A DNA stretch of 64,000 nt from contig NZ_JARFNM010000001.1 in assembly GCF_029167365.1 (NCBI RefSeq), forward strand, positions 736,001-800,000, given 5' to 3'. Under the pieces are notes generated by a model that saw only the letters and a program-made list of their open reading frames with translations, did no database searches and was not told where the DNA came from. The stretch is from Amygdalobacter nucleatus (lineage in GTDB: Bacteria > Bacillota > Clostridia > Saccharofermentanales > Fastidiosipilaceae). This document shows positions 1-8,318 of the stretch, piece after piece (position 1 is the stretch's first letter; each line of letters begins with the position of its first letter). A program made the translations under genes and the position numbers.

Positions 1-1
1 G

Positions 2-367
2 TTGGGATCAGCTGTACATATGGCCCGTTACCTTTCTAAACAGAAGGGTAAAGAGCTTAGTGGTGAAGAAGCGTTTGATTTGGCTGAAAAAGGTGATAGA
101 GAGGCCATATTAGCTGTTAATAAGTTGTATCATTATCTAGCTCTTGGTATCTATAATTTGCAATACATTTTGGATCCGGAATTAATTATTATTGGTGGCG
201 GTATAGCAGCCAAACCTGATCTTGTACATAACATCAATGCCGCGATGGACGAGATTTTGCAATATGGACAGCGCAGCCCGTTAAAGCCGAAGATAGTAAC
301 AGCTTACTATGGCAATGACGCTAATTTGCTTGGCGCTGGTTATTATTTTCAAAAATATAACGCTTGA
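2..367 (+). CDS. ROK-family sugar kinase or regulator, C-terminal part (5' end outside window)
   Basis: About 120 C-terminal residues of a ROK protein; the ATP-binding and sugar-binding N-terminal half lies before the window. Seen: the glycine-rich IIIGGGI motif near residue 64 followed by a short helix and the LLGAGYYF end, which is the usual close of ROK glucokinases and ROK transcription factors. The first codons (TTG GGA TCA) are internal, not a start. Without the N-terminus I cannot tell whether it had a helix-turn-helix (NagC/XylR type) or is a plain hexose kinase. It ends about 50 bases before the convergent DeoR gene, so it is not part of the fucose operon. Confidence 0.8.
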   Translation: MGSAVHMARYLSKQKGKELSGEEAFDLAEKGDREAILAVNKLYHYLALGIYNLQYILDPELIIIGGGIAAKPDLVHNINAAMDEILQYGQRSPLKPKIVTAYYGNDANLLGAGYYFQKYNA

Positions 368-418
368 TAAAGCATTACTAGACGATTAATAAGGTTGTCA
401 GTTATAGCACAATAATGC

Positions 419-1177
419 TTATGTTGTTATAATCTGACAGCCTTGTTCGTTAATTATTTTGCTCAATTCTGGTTCTAAAGGATAATTGGTGATCAAGGTA
501 TCAATAGCTTTATAATCGTCGAGTTTGAAAAAACCGCTAGATTCTTGTTTGCTATCATCACAGAGCAAATATGTTTTGATTGCTTGGCTCATCATGGTGC
601 GTTTGATTAAAGCCTGTGCATCGTCACCCTCAAAAATGCCGTTTTTGTTGATGGCTTTACTGGACATAAAAACAGCATCAGCAGTGAAATTTTTAATAAA
701 GTCGATTGCATATTGGCCGACTATAGATAAGCTTTTGTGCTTAATGACACCAGGGCAAATATAGCAAATTATACTTTGATAAAAGTTTAGTTGCTCAGCA
801 ATATTAATACCGTTAGTTACAATTGTTATATTTTTAAATTGGCGTATAATCGGGCACAGTTCGTTGACTGTTGAAGATGAATCTAGAAAAATGACCATAT
901 TGTCATGTAGATAGCGACTGGCAACGTGGGCTATATAGGACTTTTTGGCTAGGTTTTGCATTCTGCGTTTGCTGATTGGTGATTCCATAGCGCCGCTTTC
1001 TATTAAGCCGACACCACCATGAAAACGTTGAACCATACTAGCTTTTTCTAAATTGATAAGATCACGTCGAAGCGTTGATTTAGAGATATATAGATGATTT
1101 AACATCTCGTCAATGCTAGCTGAACCGCTGTTATCTTCTAATAAGCGAATTATTTTTTTCTGTCTAATAGTCAGCAT
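419..1177 (-). CDS. DeoR-family transcriptional regulator, probably of the fucose operon
   Basis: A 252-residue protein of normal DeoR length. Residues 1-57 form the winged helix-turn-helix (KSTLRRDLINLEK recognition region, then the RFHGG wing). From about residue 80 comes the DeoRC effector domain with the phosphosugar-type loop FLDSSSTVNEL and the TNGINIAEQL segment. DeoR regulators usually bind a phosphorylated sugar and repress a neighbouring catabolic operon. This gene is transcribed away from the fucose operon across a 422-base shared upstream region, so control of fucK onward and of itself is a reasonable inference. An AAGGAG site lies upstream of the ATG on the minus strand. Confidence 0.88.
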   Translation of the reverse strand: MLTIRQKKIIRLLEDNSGSASIDEMLNHLYISKSTLRRDLINLEKASMVQRFHGGVGLIESGAMESPISKRRMQNLAKKSYIAHVASRYLHDNMVIFLDSSSTVNELCPIIRQFKNITIVTNGINIAEQLNFYQSIICYICPGVIKHKSLSIVGQYAIDFIKNFTADAVFMSSKAINKNGIFEGDDAQALIKRTMMSQAIKTYLLCDDSKQESSGFFKLDDYKAIDTLITNYPLEPELSKIINEQGCQIITT

Positions 1178-1599
1178 TATGATATAACTCCTTCATTTAT
1201 CTGTATATTATACAATAAACATTTATTTTAGCACTTGTTTTCGTCTAATTTGTTAGCGGAAATAACAGTAAATCCAAAATTTAATTTGACACAACCAAAA
1301 TAAATCAAAATAACTATTTTTAGTTTATTTAATTCATACTTAAATAAGCAATCACTTGTTATATCTAAATTTCGGCAAATATTTTAGGTTCTAAAACTCC
1401 AAATTTACGGTGAAAATCATTAGATAAATGAACTTATTTGAACAAAAGTGATTTAATTTGATTCTGGATGTGAAATTGCATCAATATTTCCATCAAAGCC
1501 ACTCAAAATTAGTGCGATATGCTATATTGTGCACAGTTAAGTTAACAATTTATCACTTAGCCAACTGACTGTTCGGTAATCATTTAGGAGGAACTACAC
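1178..1599. other. Divergent regulatory region between deoR-type regulator and fucose operon
   Basis: 422 bases without a gene, very AT-rich. Near the regulator there is a palindromic GTATATTATAC (1203-1213) carrying a minus-strand TATAAT, directly followed by an inverted repeat AATAAA-CA-TTTATT (1214-1227), a plausible operator. A TATATT at about 1523 is a possible minus-ten element for the fucose operon, without a clear minus-thirty-five. The AGGAGGA site before 1600 is strong. I see no RNA gene or riboswitch fold. Confidence 0.5.
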
Positions 1600-3021
1600 G
1601 TGAAAAAGGTTTTAGCGATTGATATGGGTGCTACTTCGATTCGAGGTATATTAGCCTATGTTGTTGATGGCAAATTGGAAACACGTGAGGTTATGCGCCA
1701 AGCACACCATATGGTTTGTGAGAGCGGACGTTGGTATTGGCAATGGGATGTATTAATCAAGGCAATTTCTGAAACAATTATTAAATACGCTTCGGAGATT
1801 TCAGCCATCGGTATAGATACATGGGGTGTTGATTTTGGCTTGATCGGTGAGAATGGTCAATTGCTTGATACGCCAATTACTTATCGTGATGATAAGCACC
1901 AATTAGGCATTGATATTTGTAAAGAAAAGTTTACATTGTCTGAGCTGTTCAAATTGACAGGTAATCAGATTTCCAGTATTAACTCTTTATTCCAAATTTT
2001 AGCTTTGCGTGAATTATCACCAGATTTATTTGCTAAGGCAAAAAAGATTTTATTGATGCCTGACTTGGTCAAATATTTTTTGACTGGTAACATGTCTACT
2101 GAAGCTAGTATATTGTCAACAACGCAGATGCTAAATTTAGCAGATAAGAATTTGCAATCGAAAATCTTCAGTGCTTTCGCTTTGAATGAAAATCTAATTC
2201 CTGAATGCCTAGAAGCTGGCTGTTTTGTTGGTAGCACCAAAACAAGTTTGCTGCCAGAACTAAGAGAATTTGACATAAAGGTGGTTAATGTTGCAGGGCA
2301 TGACACAGCTGGTGCTGTTTTGTTGACCGAAGCTGTTAATGACAATGAGTGCTTATTCTTGTCGTGTGGTACATGGTCATTGTTAGGTGCATGTGTAGAG
2401 CATGCTTATTTGACAGATGAGGTACAAGCAGCAAATTTAACGAATGAACTTGGGGTTAATGGGCAGCCGCTACTCTTACAAAATATCACTGGTTTATATT
2501 TGCTTGAACAGTACAAAAAACAATTAGAGTCTGCTTTAGGACAGCCAATTAGTTTCAATGCAATTACAGAACATGTTAGTAATCATACAGAGTCATATCC
2601 ATGCTTTGATATTGATCAGCCAGTGTTTGGCCAAGCAAATGTAAAAGCTAAACAAGCTATTGATCAAGCTTTGCAAGCTAATGGCTGCAATTTGCCTATA
2701 AATAGTTTTGACTATTTCGGTGTTATTTATAGTAGTTTGGTTGCTAAGTACAAGACGAGTATTGATAACTTAGTTAAGTTGACAGGTAAGTCGTTTAAGC
2801 GATTGCATTTGATTGGCGGCGGCTCACAGTCAAGTTATCTTTGTCAGTTGATTGCCAATAAAATCGGTGTGGAGGTGATTGCTGGGCCGAAAGAAGCATC
2901 AGCACTAGGCAATATTATTGTTCAGTTGCAAGCAGTCGGTGCAATTAAGAGTTTAGCTGAAGGACGTAAGCTATCTGAACATCTCAGCAATATTCATCAT
3001 TATTACGCCAAAGGTAATTAA
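1600..3021 (+). CDS. fucK: FGGY-family carbohydrate kinase (rhamnulokinase type), probable L-fuculokinase
   Basis: A 473-residue FGGY kinase. Residues 5-14 carry the AIDMGATSIR phosphate loop, followed by GIDTWGVDFG (sugar-binding face, about residues 71-80), SCGTWSLLG (adenosine site, about 252) and GGGSQSSYLCQ in the second ATPase lobe (about 406). The sequence looks closer to RhaB-type rhamnulokinases than to enteric FucK, but its place as first gene before fucose isomerase and fuculose-phosphate aldolase argues that it phosphorylates L-fuculose, giving L-fuculose-1-phosphate. It starts 8 bases after a strong AGGAGGA site. Rhamnulose as an alternative substrate cannot be excluded. Confidence 0.85.
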   Translation: MKKVLAIDMGATSIRGILAYVVDGKLETREVMRQAHHMVCESGRWYWQWDVLIKAISETIIKYASEISAIGIDTWGVDFGLIGENGQLLDTPITYRDDKHQLGIDICKEKFTLSELFKLTGNQISSINSLFQILALRELSPDLFAKAKKILLMPDLVKYFLTGNMSTEASILSTTQMLNLADKNLQSKIFSAFALNENLIPECLEAGCFVGSTKTSLLPELREFDIKVVNVAGHDTAGAVLLTEAVNDNECLFLSCGTWSLLGACVEHAYLTDEVQAANLTNELGVNGQPLLLQNITGLYLLEQYKKQLESALGQPISFNAITEHVSNHTESYPCFDIDQPVFGQANVKAKQAIDQALQANGCNLPINSFDYFGVIYSSLVAKYKTSIDNLVKLTGKSFKRLHLIGGGSQSSYLCQLIANKIGVEVIAGPKEASALGNIIVQLQAVGAIKSLAEGRKLSEHLSNIHHYYAKGN

Positions 3022-3100
3022 ATATTTTAGTTAACAAGGATGTAAAGTCCAAATAAGTAAATAAAAGGTGCAAACCTAAAAATACATAAGGAGAAGTATT

Positions 3101-4882
3101 ATGAATCATCCACGAATTGGTATTAGACCTATTATCGACGGCCGTAGAGGCGGTGTACGCGAATCATTGGAAGAACAATGTATGGGTATGGCAACAAGCG
3201 CAAAAGCTTTAATTGAAAGCAAACTGCGTTATCCGGATGGTGAACCTGTTGAGTGTATTATTTCACCTTGCACAATTGGTGGAGCTAAGGAAGCTGCTAC
3301 TTGTGAAGAATATTTCTCTACAAAGAACGTTGTTGCTACATTGAGTGTTACTCCTTGCTGGTGCTATGGCATGGAGACAATTGATCTCAATCCATTGACG
3401 ATCAAAGCTGTTTGGGGCTTCAATGGCACAGAGCGTCCAGGTGCTGTTTATTTGGCATCAGTTATGGCTGCTTATGCTCAACGTGGCTTACCTGCTTTCT
3501 CAATTTACGGTCATGATGTGCAGGACAAAGATGATCGTACAATCAAACCTGACGTTGAAAAGAAAATTCTTGATTTTGCAAGAGCCGCTGTTGCTGTTGG
3601 CGTGATGCGTAATCGTTCATACGTTAATATCGGTGGTATCGCAATGGGTATCGCTGGTTCACAAGTCAATTCTGATTTCTTGCAGAAGTATTTGGGTATG
3701 CGTACTGAATGGGTTGATATGACTGAAGTTTTACGCCGTATCACCTTGGGTATTTATGACCATGAAGAATTTAAGAAGGCTCGTGCTTGGGTTGAGAAGA
3801 ATTGTAAAGTTGGTATGGATATCAACCAAGGCAAAGAGTTGGCTGAAATTATTAAGAAGAGCCGTTATATCAAGGAAGAAGAGCAATGGGACTTCACAGT
3901 TAAGCATGCTATGGTTGTACGCGATATTTTGTTCGGTAATCCTAAGTTAGCTGAAATGGGCTGGATCGAAGAGTCATTGGGCCGTAATGCAATTGCTGGT
4001 GGCTTCCAAGGTCAGAGAATGTGGACAGACTGGTTGCCAAATGCTGACTTTACAGAAGCTATCATGGCTACAAGCTTTGACTGGAATGGCAAGCGTGCCC
4101 CTGTACCATTTGCTACAGAAAACGATACATTTAACTGTATTTCAATGTTGTTTGGTATGTTAGTTACAAACAAAGCTGCTATTTTCTCTGATGTTCGTAC
4201 TTACTGGTCACCAGAATCTGTTAAGCGCGTAACAGGTAAAGAATTAACTGGCGTTTCTAAGAATGGTATCATCCATTTGATCAACTCTGGTGCTAGCTGC
4301 TTGGATGGTTCTGGCGCTGCTAAGAATGAAAAGGGCGAAGGTTGCATGAAAGAATGGTGGAATATGACCGATAAGGACGTGCAAGCTTGCTTGGATGCTA
4401 CAGACTGGTGCCGTGCTAACTATGAGTACTTCCGTGGCGGCGGTTATTCATCTCACTTCCGTACTAATGCTGAAATGTCAGCTACAATGATTCGTTGCAA
4501 CATGGTTGAAGGTGTTGGACCTACATTGCAGGTTATTGAAGGCTATACATGCAAGATTGATGATGAGATTCACAAGATTTTGGATGACAGAACAGATAAG
4601 ACATGGCCAACAACTTGGTTTGCGCCAATTTTGAATAAGGATACAGCTCCAACTGTTTATGACATGATGGCTAAATGGGGTGCTAACCACGGCGCAACAG
4701 TATATGGTCACGTTGGCGATCGTTTGATCACATTAGCTTCAATGTTACGTATTCCAGTTGTATTCCATAACGTTGAAAAAGAACGTATCTATCGTCCACA
4801 TACATTCAATGGCTTTGGCACGAAGGACTTAGAGGGTCAAGATTTCAGAGCTTGCGAATTCTACGGACCAATGTACAGATAA
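3101..4882 (+). CDS. fucI: L-fucose isomerase
   Basis: 593 residues, the normal length for FucI, recognisable end to end (starts NHPRIGIRPIIDGRRGGVRE, ends with the CEFYGPMYR tail). It interconverts L-fucose and L-fuculose in the cytoplasm using a manganese ion; the metal-binding Glu and Asp lie in the ATENDTFNC region (around residues 340-350) and the late His in the segment near residue 540. An AAGGAG site precedes the ATG. It is the second gene of the operon, 79 bases after the kinase. Codon use is noticeably more biased toward frequent codons than in nearby genes, consistent with high expression. Confidence 0.96.
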   Translation: MNHPRIGIRPIIDGRRGGVRESLEEQCMGMATSAKALIESKLRYPDGEPVECIISPCTIGGAKEAATCEEYFSTKNVVATLSVTPCWCYGMETIDLNPLTIKAVWGFNGTERPGAVYLASVMAAYAQRGLPAFSIYGHDVQDKDDRTIKPDVEKKILDFARAAVAVGVMRNRSYVNIGGIAMGIAGSQVNSDFLQKYLGMRTEWVDMTEVLRRITLGIYDHEEFKKARAWVEKNCKVGMDINQGKELAEIIKKSRYIKEEEQWDFTVKHAMVVRDILFGNPKLAEMGWIEESLGRNAIAGGFQGQRMWTDWLPNADFTEAIMATSFDWNGKRAPVPFATENDTFNCISMLFGMLVTNKAAIFSDVRTYWSPESVKRVTGKELTGVSKNGIIHLINSGASCLDGSGAAKNEKGEGCMKEWWNMTDKDVQACLDATDWCRANYEYFRGGGYSSHFRTNAEMSATMIRCNMVEGVGPTLQVIEGYTCKIDDEIHKILDDRTDKTWPTTWFAPILNKDTAPTVYDMMAKWGANHGATVYGHVGDRLITLASMLRIPVVFHNVEKERIYRPHTFNGFGTKDLEGQDFRACEFYGPMYR

Positions 4883-4936
4883 ATTAAATTGTTTTTAACA
4901 AGCAATTTTAAATAAAGTTTATTTACTCCCCAAGCT

Positions 4937-4966
4937 GACAGGGGGAGATAAGGGGTGCCCCCTGTC
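4937..4966 (+). promoter_or_regulatory. GC-rich intercistronic hairpin before fucA
   Basis: A perfect 9-bp stem GACAGGGGG / CCCCCTGTC (4937-4945 with 4958-4966) around a 12-base loop, in otherwise AT-rich DNA. It sits between fucI and fucA and is not followed by a clean T-run, so it is more likely an mRNA-processing or stability element than a terminator. An upstream in-frame GTG (4955) falls inside the loop and stem; I do not take it as the fucA start. Confidence 0.6.
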
Positions 4967-4993
4967 GGCAATTTTAAAAGATTGGAAAATTAT

Positions 4994-5632
4994 ATGTTAG
5001 AAAATATTAAGTTGGAGTTAATCGAATACGGCAAAAAATTGTTTGATACCAAATTAACCAAGGGAACAGGTGGTAACCTGAGCTATTATGATCGAAAAAG
5101 CGGTTATGTTTGCTTAACTCCATCTGGAATTAGTTTCCACGAAATTAAAGTTGAAGATATTGTTGTTACCGATATAGATGCCAATATCATCGAAGGTAAC
5201 CGTGTTCCAACATCTGAGTGGGAAATGCATCTAAATTTATATCGTACGCGTCCTGAATTTAATGCTGTTATACATGCTCATACAATGTGGAGTACAGTTT
5301 TAGCTTGCCTACGTCAAGGATTGCCAGCTACAAATTACATGATTGCAGTTGCTGGTAAAGATGTACGTGTTGCTGAATATGCGACATATGGTACACATGA
5401 GTTAGCTATGAATGCAGCGAAAGCAATGGAGGGTCGCCGTGCAGCTATTTTAGCTAACCATGGTGTTATTGCTGGCGCTCAGGATTTAAAAAACGCATTC
5501 AATATTATTGATGAACTTGAGTATTGTGCTGAGATTTATTGCAAGGCACGTGCGATTGGTAATCCAGTTGTTTTACCTGATTCTGAGATGGAGTTGATGC
5601 TGGAAAAATTTAAGCATTATGGACAGAAATAA
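4994..5632 (+). CDS. fucA: L-fuculose-1-phosphate aldolase (class II aldolase)
   Basis: 212 residues from ATG 4994. It splits L-fuculose-1-phosphate into dihydroxyacetone phosphate and L-lactaldehyde with a zinc ion. Seen: GTGGNLS phosphate-binding motif near residue 27, LTPSGI, the TSEWEMH glutamate (catalytic acid/base and ligand), the HAHT histidine pair and the late LANHG histidine, that is the full FucA zinc set. The ATG is chosen because family members begin with a short helix just before this point; its ribosome site is weak, and an in-frame GTG 39 bases upstream lies inside a strong hairpin. Third step of the fucose pathway, cotranscribed with fucI. Confidence 0.93.
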   Translation: MLENIKLELIEYGKKLFDTKLTKGTGGNLSYYDRKSGYVCLTPSGISFHEIKVEDIVVTDIDANIIEGNRVPTSEWEMHLNLYRTRPEFNAVIHAHTMWSTVLACLRQGLPATNYMIAVAGKDVRVAEYATYGTHELAMNAAKAMEGRRAAILANHGVIAGAQDLKNAFNIIDELEYCAEIYCKARAIGNPVVLPDSEMELMLEKFKHYGQK

Positions 5633-5681
5633 TAGGCATAATGCGTAGATTTTGTCGGTAGTAAAGAAGAGGGGGGAAGCT

Positions 5682-7196
5682 ATGGCAGATGCGATTCTAA
5701 GGATGAAGAATATTGAAAAATATTTTTCAGGTGTGCAAGCTTTAAAGAATGCATATTTAGAGCTTGGAGCAGGAGAAGTTGTAGCACTCGTAGGGGAAAA
5801 TGGCGCAGGTAAATCAACGCTGATGAAGATCCTTACCGGTATCTATAAAAAAGATGGCGGAACGATTGAATATATGGGGCAGCAAGTTGAATATAATGGG
5901 CCAAAAGAGTCAGAAAAAGCAGGCATAGCTATTGTTCACCAAGAACTTAATATGATGAGTGATCTGACAGTTGCTCAAAATTTGTTTATTGGTCATGAGG
6001 TGATGAACGGTATTTTCATCAATGACGAGCAGATGTCTAAATATGCTATTGAATTTTTCCAAAAATTACATATAGAAATTGATCCATATAAAAAAATTGG
6101 TGATTTAACTGTTGGTAAGCAGCAGATGGTTGAAATTGCTAAGGCAATCAGTAAACAAGCAAAAATAATTGTTTTTGATGAGCCAACAGCTGCTTTGACA
6201 GATGCTGAAATTGAGGAATTATTCAAAGTTATTCGTGATTTGAAGAAAAAGGGTGTAGGTATTATTTATATTTCACACAGAATGGATGAGATTGGACAGA
6301 TTTCTGATCGGATAACTGTTATGCGTGATGGCGAATATGTCGGTACACTCGATACTGAAGGTTGCACAAAAGCAGACATAATCAAATTGATGGTTGGTCG
6401 TGCAATTTATACTGAGCCAAAGACCTGTTCACAGGTGGCAAAAGATGCACCAGAGGTATTACGTTGTGAAAAACTTAATCGGGGTAAGTTTGTTAAGGAC
6501 GTATCTTTCAATTTGAAAAAGGGCGAAATCCTTGGCGTTGCTGGCTTGATGGGCTCAGGGCGTACAGAAATGGCTAGAATTTTGTTTGGAGCTGATTTGC
6601 GAGATTCAGGTGATATTTACGTAAACGGTAAGAAAGTCAAAATTAATACACCTGCTGATGCTGTTAAAGCAGGTATTGGTTATTTATCTGAAGATCGTAA
6701 ACGCTTTGGATTGGTTGTCGATAAGACAATTGAAGACAATACAGTTATGGCTTCAATTGATAAGTTCATGCAAGGCATTTTTGTCAATAGTCAAAAGACA
6801 AAAGATGTTTCTGAGAAGTATGTAACTGAGCTTAAAACAAAGACGCCATCAGTTAAACAGATGGTCAGAAAACTTTCTGGTGGCAATCAACAAAAAGTTG
6901 TTATTGCTAAATGGCTTTGCCAAGATGCTGACATTTTGATTTTTGATGAGCCAACACGTGGCATTGATGTAGGTGCCAAGAGTGAAATTTATCATTTGAT
7001 GGATAGATTAGCTAAACAAGGTAAATCAATCATCATGATTTCCTCAGAATTACCCGAAATTTTGCGTATGAGTGATCGCGTTGCGGTAATGTGTGAGGGT
7101 CGCTTGACTAAGATCATAAATATCGAAGATGCAAGTCAAGAAGTGATAATGGAAGCAGCGACCAATGCTAAGGAGTGTTACTTATATGAAAGATAA
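5682..7196 (+). CDS. Sugar ABC transporter ATPase, RbsA/MglA type (probable fucose importer)
   Basis: 504 residues with two tandem ABC domains, the layout of RbsA, MglA and XylG. First domain: Walker A GENGAGKST, signature-like LTVGKQQMVEIAKA, Walker B IIVFDEPTAAL. Second domain: degenerate loop GLMGSGRTEMAR in place of a proper Walker A, signature LSGGNQQK, Walker B ILIFDEPTRGIDVG. The degenerate second Walker A is normal for this family. Start chosen at ATG 5682 because an AGAGGGGGGAAG ribosome site lies just before it; the TTG 30 bases upstream has none. Forms the importer with the next two genes; the position between fucA and fucU points to fucose as substrate. Confidence 0.92.
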   Translation: MADAILRMKNIEKYFSGVQALKNAYLELGAGEVVALVGENGAGKSTLMKILTGIYKKDGGTIEYMGQQVEYNGPKESEKAGIAIVHQELNMMSDLTVAQNLFIGHEVMNGIFINDEQMSKYAIEFFQKLHIEIDPYKKIGDLTVGKQQMVEIAKAISKQAKIIVFDEPTAALTDAEIEELFKVIRDLKKKGVGIIYISHRMDEIGQISDRITVMRDGEYVGTLDTEGCTKADIIKLMVGRAIYTEPKTCSQVAKDAPEVLRCEKLNRGKFVKDVSFNLKKGEILGVAGLMGSGRTEMARILFGADLRDSGDIYVNGKKVKINTPADAVKAGIGYLSEDRKRFGLVVDKTIEDNTVMASIDKFMQGIFVNSQKTKDVSEKYVTELKTKTPSVKQMVRKLSGGNQQKVVIAKWLCQDADILIFDEPTRGIDVGAKSEIYHLMDRLAKQGKSIIMISSELPEILRMSDRVAVMCEGRLTKIINIEDASQEVIMEAATNAKECYLYER

Positions 7197-8166
7197 GTTA
7201 AAAAAGATTTTTTCTAATCAGCAAGCTGTCGTAGTGATTGCATTGATCGTAATCTGTGCTGCTTTTGCAATGATTACACCTAAGTTTATGCAACCTACAA
7301 CATTCACTAATATTGCTAAATCAGCTTATTATGTTGCATTTATGGCAATCGGTGTCACGTTCGTCATCTGTACAGGTGGTATTGACTTGTCAATTGGTAC
7401 AGTTGCTATCTGTTCTGTATTGATCAGTGGTACTTTGATGGAAGCTGGACTTCCAATGTTCTGGGTTATTGTTGTTACCTTACTAGTTGGATCGTTATTT
7501 GGTTTAGCTAATGGTATCTTAGTTTCCAAGTTTGGCTTGCCAGCTTTTATTGCGACACTTGGTACGATGATGATTTCGCGTGGCCTAGGCTCAATTGTTT
7601 CAAAGACAAAGACTATTTCATTCCCACAAGGTGATAGTGAAGGTGCTTGGTTCCGTGAGTTGTTCATGATTACACGTGAAGGTGGAATTTTACCTAAGAA
7701 TTTCCCAACTGGTTTTGTGCTGTTAGTTATTTTAGCAGTGGTTATGGGTATCATTCTGAAACGTACTAAAGTTGGTCGCTATATTTTGTCAATTGGTTCT
7801 AACAAAGAAGCCACACGCCTTTCAGGTATCAACGTTGCTAAGTATGAGTGCCTAGCTTATGTGATTACTGGTTTCTTTACAGCATTTGCTGGTTTGGCTT
7901 ATGTTGCAGTTTTCACTACTGCTCAGCCTAATACGGGTAACGGCTTTGAATTGGATGCTATTGCAGGTGTAGTTATCGGTGGTACATCATTAGCCGGTGG
8001 TTCTGGCTCAGTTTTTGGTACGATCATCGGTGTCTTGATAATGACAGTTCTGAAGATTGGTTTCCCATATATCGGTGTACAGTCACACTATCAATTGTTC
8101 ATCACAGGTTTCATTTTGATCTTTGCTGTTTATATGGATATTTTGAACCGCAAACGCAAAAACTAA
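7186..8166 (+). CDS. Sugar ABC transporter permease, RbsC type
   Basis: 326 residues, hydrophobic, with about eight to ten membrane segments. It carries the RbsC-family signatures TGGIDLSIGTV in the first third and GVVIGGTSLAGGSGSVFGT in the last quarter, the latter being the loop that contacts the ATPase. Start at ATG 7186, behind AAGGAG at 7170-7175; the upstream ATG 7165 would lack a site. It overlaps the ATPase gene by 11 bases, indicating translational coupling. Together with the ATPase and lipoprotein it should form a high-affinity importer for a monosaccharide, by context L-fucose. Confidence 0.92.
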   Translation: MKDKLKKIFSNQQAVVVIALIVICAAFAMITPKFMQPTTFTNIAKSAYYVAFMAIGVTFVICTGGIDLSIGTVAICSVLISGTLMEAGLPMFWVIVVTLLVGSLFGLANGILVSKFGLPAFIATLGTMMISRGLGSIVSKTKTISFPQGDSEGAWFRELFMITREGGILPKNFPTGFVLLVILAVVMGIILKRTKVGRYILSIGSNKEATRLSGINVAKYECLAYVITGFFTAFAGLAYVAVFTTAQPNTGNGFELDAIAGVVIGGTSLAGGSGSVFGTIIGVLIMTVLKIGFPYIGVQSHYQLFITGFILIFAVYMDILNRKRKN

Positions 8167-8171
8167 TGTTT

Positions 8172-8296
8172 TAAGCTAGCTAATTCAACTGAATAGCTAG
8201 CTTAGACAGTTCCCATAAGGGACTTAAGGGGATGCTGCCTTGGCAGCAAGTTAAATGGTATGTTAACCGATAAATTAATTTGCTCCAATTTATCGG
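8172..8296 (+). promoter_or_regulatory. Three successive inverted repeats between permease and binding-protein genes
   Basis: The 152-base gap holds three hairpins in a row: 8172-8182 with 8194-8204 (11 bp, extendable inward past a bulged A), 8233-8239 with 8242-8248 (7 bp, GC-rich), and 8267-8276 with 8287-8296 (10 bp). None is followed by a real T-run. The last ends 12 bases before the AAGGAGG of the binding-protein gene. Such arrays commonly act as RNA processing or stability elements that raise binding-protein mRNA over permease mRNA. Confidence 0.65.
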
Positions 8297-8318
8297 GAAA
8301 ATATAAGGAGGAATTTAT

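Noticed and set aside
1965-2345. Long antisense open frame within fucK
   Set aside because: Shadow of the kinase frame; no ribosome site and no family pattern. Similar antisense frames within ruvA, ruvB, rbsC-like and ftsK genes were left out for the same reason.
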